A stretch of 64,000 nucleotides of DNA. Source: Pseudomonas allokribbensis (GTDB lineage Bacteria > Pseudomonadota > Gammaproteobacteria > Pseudomonadales > Pseudomonadaceae). Positions 60,978 to 64,000 of the stretch are shown in pieces (position 1 is the first letter of the stretch; each line of letters begins with the position of its first letter). The notes below the pieces were generated by a model. It ran no database searches. It was not told where the DNA came from and saw only the letters and a program-made list of their open reading frames with translations. Position numbers and translations under genes: made by a program. The stretch spans positions 5,991,501 to 6,055,500 of the forward strand of contig NZ_CP062252.1 in NCBI RefSeq assembly GCF_014863605.1. Direction: 5' to 3'.

Positions 60978-60997
60978 TTGATTGAACGTTCAATCAA
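60978..60997. promoter_or_regulatory. BetI operator: perfect 20-bp palindrome
   Basis: TTGATTGAACGTTCAATCAA is a perfect inverted repeat centred between divergent betT and betI. A likely sigma-70 promoter reads TTGAAC (60983-60988), 16 bp, TAGACT (61005-61010), so the operator overlaps the -35 box of the betIBA promoter. BetI, a TetR-type repressor, is the expected ligand. The 425-bp gap otherwise shows a GCGAC palindrome at 60951-60965 (GCGACGATTTGTCGC). Confidence 0.85.
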
Positions 60998-61067
60998 AAC
61001 AAAATAGACTGGCCCTCAATCCGATCGGCGTTTATCGCCCGTTGGAAGGCCTAAGGAGATGTGCAAG

Positions 61068-61661
61068 ATGCCCAAGGTCGGTATGCAACCCATCCGCCGC
61101 CAACAACTGATCGAAGCCACTTTGCAGGCCGTCGATCAGGTCGGAATGGGGGACGCCAGCATTGCGCTGATCGCCCGTTTGGCCGGTGTCTCGAATGGCA
61201 TCATCAGTCACTATTTTCAGGACAAGAACGGCCTGATTGCCGCCACGATGCGGTATCTGATGAGCGTCCTCAGCGAGAACGTCACCACGCGCCGTCAGGC
61301 GCTGGCAGACAGCAGCCCCCGGGCGCATCTGCAGGTGATCATCGAAGGCAACTTCGACGCCAGCCAGGTCAATGGCCCGGCAATGAAAACCTGGCTGGCC
61401 TTCTGGGCCACCAGCATGCACCAGCCGTCTTTGCACAGGTTGCAGCGGATCAACGATCACCGTCTGTATTCCAACCTGTGCTGCGAGTTCCGCCGTGTGT
61501 TGCCGCTCGAAGATGCGCGCAGCGCCGCCCGTGGACTGGCAGCTCTGATTGACGGCTTGTGGTTGCGCGGCGCGCTGTCGGGAGACGCTTTCGACACCGC
61601 GCAGGCGCAACAGATCGCTTACGAATACATGGATTTCCAATTGGCCAAGAAGGTGAGCTAG
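61068..61661 (+). CDS. betI: choline-responsive TetR repressor BetI
   Basis: TetR-family repressor of 197 aa, the usual BetI length. N-terminal [64 protein letters not shown] at 61053-61058 supports ATG 61068 ([14 protein letters not shown]); the ATG at 61059 overlaps the ribosome site. It heads the betIBA operon and is expected to bind the palindrome at 60978-60997. Confidence 0.94.
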   Translation: MPKVGMQPIRRQQLIEATLQAVDQVGMGDASIALIARLAGVSNGIISHYFQDKNGLIAATMRYLMSVLSENVTTRRQALADSSPRAHLQVIIEGNFDASQVNGPAMKTWLAFWATSMHQPSLHRLQRINDHRLYSNLCCEFRRVLPLEDARSAARGLAALIDGLWLRGALSGDAFDTAQAQQIAYEYMDFQLAKKVS

Positions 61662-61749
61662 AGCACAGAGAAAACGCTCGGCCCCTGAATGCCACCGCAG
61701 CCTGATCGCGGTGGTCAACGCCAACCACTTATGCACTTGCGAGGACACT

Positions 61750-63222
61750 ATGGCCCGTTTCGAACTGCAAAAACTCTACATCGATGGCGCGTACTCCGAC
61801 GCCGGCAGCGATGCCACCTTCGAAGCCATCAACCCGGCTAACGGTGAAGTCCTCGCACAAGTGCAACGTGCGACCAAGGAAGACGTCGAGCGCGCAGTCG
61901 TCAGCGCCGAAAAGGGCCAGAAAATCTGGGCCGCGATGACCGCCATGGAGCGTTCGCGCATCCTGCGTCGCGCCGTCGACATCCTGCGCGAGCGCAACGA
62001 TGAACTGGCTGCTCTGGAAACCCTGGACACCGGTAAAGCGTTCTCCGAAACCAAATACGTCGACATCGTTACCGGCGCCGACGTGCTGGAATACTACGCA
62101 GGCCTGGTACCCGCCATCGAAGGCGAGCAGATCCCGCTGCGTGACACCGCATTCGTCTACACCCGTCGCGAGCCGCTGGGCGTTGTCGCCGGTATCGGCG
62201 CGTGGAACTACCCGATCCAGATCGCCCTGTGGAAATCCGCTCCAGCCCTGGCGGCCGGTAACGCGATGATCTTCAAGCCAAGCGAAGTCACCTCGCTGAC
62301 CACCCTGAAACTGGCCGAGATCTACACCGAAGCCGGCGTTCCGAACGGCGTGTTCAACGTACTGACCGGCAGCGGCCGTGAAGTCGGCACCTGGCTGACC
62401 GAGCACCCGCGCATCGAGAAAATCTCCTTCACCGGCGGCACCGACACTGGCAAGAAAGTCATGGCCAGCGCTTCGGCTTCGTCGCTCAAAGACGTGACCA
62501 TGGAGCTGGGCGGCAAGTCCCCGCTGATCATCTGCGACGACGCTGACCTGGATCGCGCCGCCGACACCGCCATGATGGCCAACTTCTACAGCTCCGGTCA
62601 GGTCTGCACCAACGGCACTCGCGTGTTCGTGCCGAGCCACCTGAAAGCCGCTTTCGAAGCCAAGATCGTCGAGCGCGTTGCCCGCATCCGCGTTGGCAAC
62701 CCGGAAGACGAAAACACCAACTTCGGCCCGCTGGTCAGCTTCGCTCACATGGAAAACGTGCTGGGCTACATCGCCAAGGGTAAAGAAGAAGGCGCTCGCG
62801 TTCTGTGCGGCGGCGACCGTCTGACCGACGGCGAATTCGCCAAAGGCGCGTTCGTGGCACCGACCGTGTTCACCGACTGCACCGACGACATGACCATCGT
62901 CCGTGAAGAAATCTTCGGCCCGGTAATGGCGATCCTGACCTACGAAACCGAAGAAGAAGTGATCCGCCGCGCCAACGACACCGATTTCGGCCTGGCCGCC
63001 GGTATCGTCACCCGCGACCTGAACCGCGCCCACCGCGTGATTCATCAACTGGAAGCCGGTATCTGCTGGATCAACGCCTGGGGCGAGTCCGACGCGAAAA
63101 TGCCGGTCGGCGGTTACAAGCAGTCGGGCGTTGGCCGTGAGAACGGCATCAGCTCGCTGAACAACTTCACTCGCATCAAATCGGTACAGGTCGAGCTGGG
63201 CGATTACGTCTCGGTGTTCTAA
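61750..63222 (+). CDS. betB: betaine aldehyde dehydrogenase
   Basis: NAD(P)-dependent aldehyde dehydrogenase of 490 aa that oxidises betaine aldehyde to glycine betaine. Catalytic Glu in [10 protein letters not shown] (about residue 252) and Cys in [13 protein letters not shown] (about residue 286); coenzyme site [11 protein letters not shown]; cofactor-lysine region [15 protein letters not shown] precedes ATG 61750. It follows betI after 88 bp. A GCCCGCGAA hairpin lies after it at 63241-63264. Confidence 0.95.
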   Translation: MARFELQKLYIDGAYSDAGSDATFEAINPANGEVLAQVQRATKEDVERAVVSAEKGQKIWAAMTAMERSRILRRAVDILRERNDELAALETLDTGKAFSETKYVDIVTGADVLEYYAGLVPAIEGEQIPLRDTAFVYTRREPLGVVAGIGAWNYPIQIALWKSAPALAAGNAMIFKPSEVTSLTTLKLAEIYTEAGVPNGVFNVLTGSGREVGTWLTEHPRIEKISFTGGTDTGKKVMASASASSLKDVTMELGGKSPLIICDDADLDRAADTAMMANFYSSGQVCTNGTRVFVPSHLKAAFEAKIVERVARIRVGNPEDENTNFGPLVSFAHMENVLGYIAKGKEEGARVLCGGDRLTDGEFAKGAFVAPTVFTDCTDDMTIVREEIFGPVMAILTYETEEEVIRRANDTDFGLAAGIVTRDLNRAHRVIHQLEAGICWINAWGESDAKMPVGGYKQSGVGRENGISSLNNFTRIKSVQVELGDYVSVF

Positions 63223-63240
63223 GACCCGCCATCGTGCGCT

Positions 63241-63264
63241 GCCCGCGAAGCCGCCTTCGCGGGC
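63241..63264 (+). other. hairpin between betB and betA
   Basis: GCCCGCGAA (63241-63249) pairs perfectly with TTCGCGGGC (63256-63264). No T-run; it most likely acts in mRNA stability within the betIBA operon. Confidence 0.6.
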
Positions 63265-63337
63265 ATGTCTGCTCGCCGCTCCCACACGGGAAGCGCTGGC
63301 TGTCTGACCTGACCAACTTTCAAAGAGGGTGCATTCA

Positions 63338-64000
63338 ATGTCCCAAGAATTCGATTACATCATCGTGGGTGCCGGTTCTGCCGGTAACACCCTGGCGACC
63401 CGTCTGACTGAAGACGAAGGCGTCACCGTCCTGCTGCTCGAAGCAGGCGGCCCGGACTACCGCATGGACTTCCGCACGCAGATGCCGGCCGCACTGGCCT
63501 TCCCGCTGCAAGGCCGTCGCTACAACTGGGCGTACGAAACCGACCCAGAGCCGTACATGGACGGTCGCCGGATGGAATGCGGTCGCGGCAAAGGCCTCGG
63601 CGGTTCCTCGCTGATCAACGGCATGTGCTACATCCGCGGCAACGCGATGGACTACGACGGCTGGTCGAAACTGCCAGGTCTGGAAGACTGGACCTACCTC
63701 GACTGCCTGCCGTACTTCCGCAAAGCGGAAACCCGCGACATCGGCCCGAACGACTACCACGGTGGCGAAGGTCCGGTCAGCGTGACCACGCCGAAGGCGG
63801 GCAACAACCCGCTGTTCCACGCCATGGTTGAAGCTGGCGTACAAGCCGGTTACCCGCGCACCGAAGACTTGAACGGCTACCAGCAGGAAGGCTTTGGCCC
63901 GATGGACCGCACCGTGACGCCGAAAGGCCGTCGTGCTTCCACCGCCCGAGGTTACCTGGACGTGGCCAAGAAGCGTTCGACCCTGACCATCGTCACCCAC
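63338..64000 (+). CDS. betA: choline dehydrogenase (5' part, cut by window end)
   Basis: First 221 codons of the GMC flavoprotein BetA, oxidising choline to betaine aldehyde (and on to betaine). FAD motif [20 protein letters not shown] near the N-terminus, then [31 protein letters not shown], both typical of BetA. The reading frame is open to the last base. AGAGGG precedes ATG 63338, 115 bp after betB. No stop codon is visible in the window. Confidence 0.95.
   Translation, partial: MSQEFDYIIVGAGSAGNTLATRLTEDEGVTVLLLEAGGPDYRMDFRTQMPAALAFPLQGRRYNWAYETDPEPYMDGRRMECGRGKGLGGSSLINGMCYIRGNAMDYDGWSKLPGLEDWTYLDCLPYFRKAETRDIGPNDYHGGEGPVSVTTPKAGNNPLFHAMVEAGVQAGYPRTEDLNGYQQEGFGPMDRTVTPKGRRASTARGYLDVAKKRSTLTIVTH

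Noticed and set aside
61059..61067. ATG 61059 as start of betI
   Set aside because: It overlaps the AAGGAG ribosome site that serves ATG 61068.

Overview
The window is typical of the Pseudomonas fluorescens group. It is GC-rich throughout, carries fluorescens-type REP sequences with a RAYT transposase, and its gene order matches, from memory, the P. aeruginosa PA5372-PA5421 choline/betaine/carnitine region. The first 9 kb resemble PA0462-PA0465 (cre locus). No rRNA, tRNA, CRISPR array or prophage was seen.

Layout. (1) 0-4.6 kb: a TonB-dependent receptor with an STN signalling domain, a PepSY membrane protein and a small membrane protein, then a GST-like protein. (2) 4.6-10 kb: creD, an acyltransferase-3 gene lying between creD and creC, the CreBC two-component system, and a secreted retropepsin-like protein. 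(3) 10-13 kb: a PlsC-type acyltransferase, a DUF2780 protein, and an ECF sigma factor with its RskA-like anti-sigma. (4) 13-23.8 kb: the sarcosine/C1 operon glyA-soxBDAG-purU-fdhA on the minus strand, then a TraX-like gene and ltaE. (5) 23.8-25.1 kb: a RAYT transposase flanked by near-identical 135-bp REPINs. (6) 25-28.7 kb: an SDR gene and divergent gbcB/gbcA (glycine betaine demethylase). (7) 28.7-35.5 kb: a compact three-gene cluster of unknown role: metallophosphoesterase, di-haem membrane cytochrome c, and an 1150-residue GMC oxidoreductase/hydrolase fusion. (8) 35.5-36.5 kb: a gene-poor ~1 kb stretch of four phased repeats (182, 182 and 150 bp), each with a perfect TTATCCACA DnaA box. 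(9) 36.5-44.2 kb: dipeptidase-DUF5943-dgcA-dgcB-etfA-etfB (dimethylglycine demethylation). (10) 44.4-53.3 kb: cdhR/caiX-cdhC-cdhA-cdhB plus a gamma-butyrobetaine hydroxylase (carnitine), an AAC(6')-like acetyltransferase and gbdR. (11) 53.7-58.6 kb: sdaA-type serine dehydratase and the choline/betaine/carnitine ABC transporter cbcXWV. (12) 58.6-64 kb: betT, betI, betB and the start of betA.

Together the genes form one pathway. gamma-Butyrobetaine becomes carnitine and then glycine betaine. Choline, taken up by BetT or CbcXWV, is also oxidised to betaine by BetA/BetB. Betaine goes to dimethylglycine (GbcAB), sarcosine (DgcAB with EtfAB), glycine (SoxBDAG), serine (GlyA) and pyruvate (serine dehydratase). 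C1 units leave through PurU and FdhA. GbdR, CdhR and BetI regulate this set. I find 20-21-bp phased repeats upstream of several of these genes that fit AraC-type operators.

The signals most worth following are the DnaA-box repeat array at 35.8-36.4 kb, the phosphoesterase/cytochrome/GMC-hydrolase cluster, the shared RCGAC direct-repeat operator candidates, and the RAYT/REPIN island.
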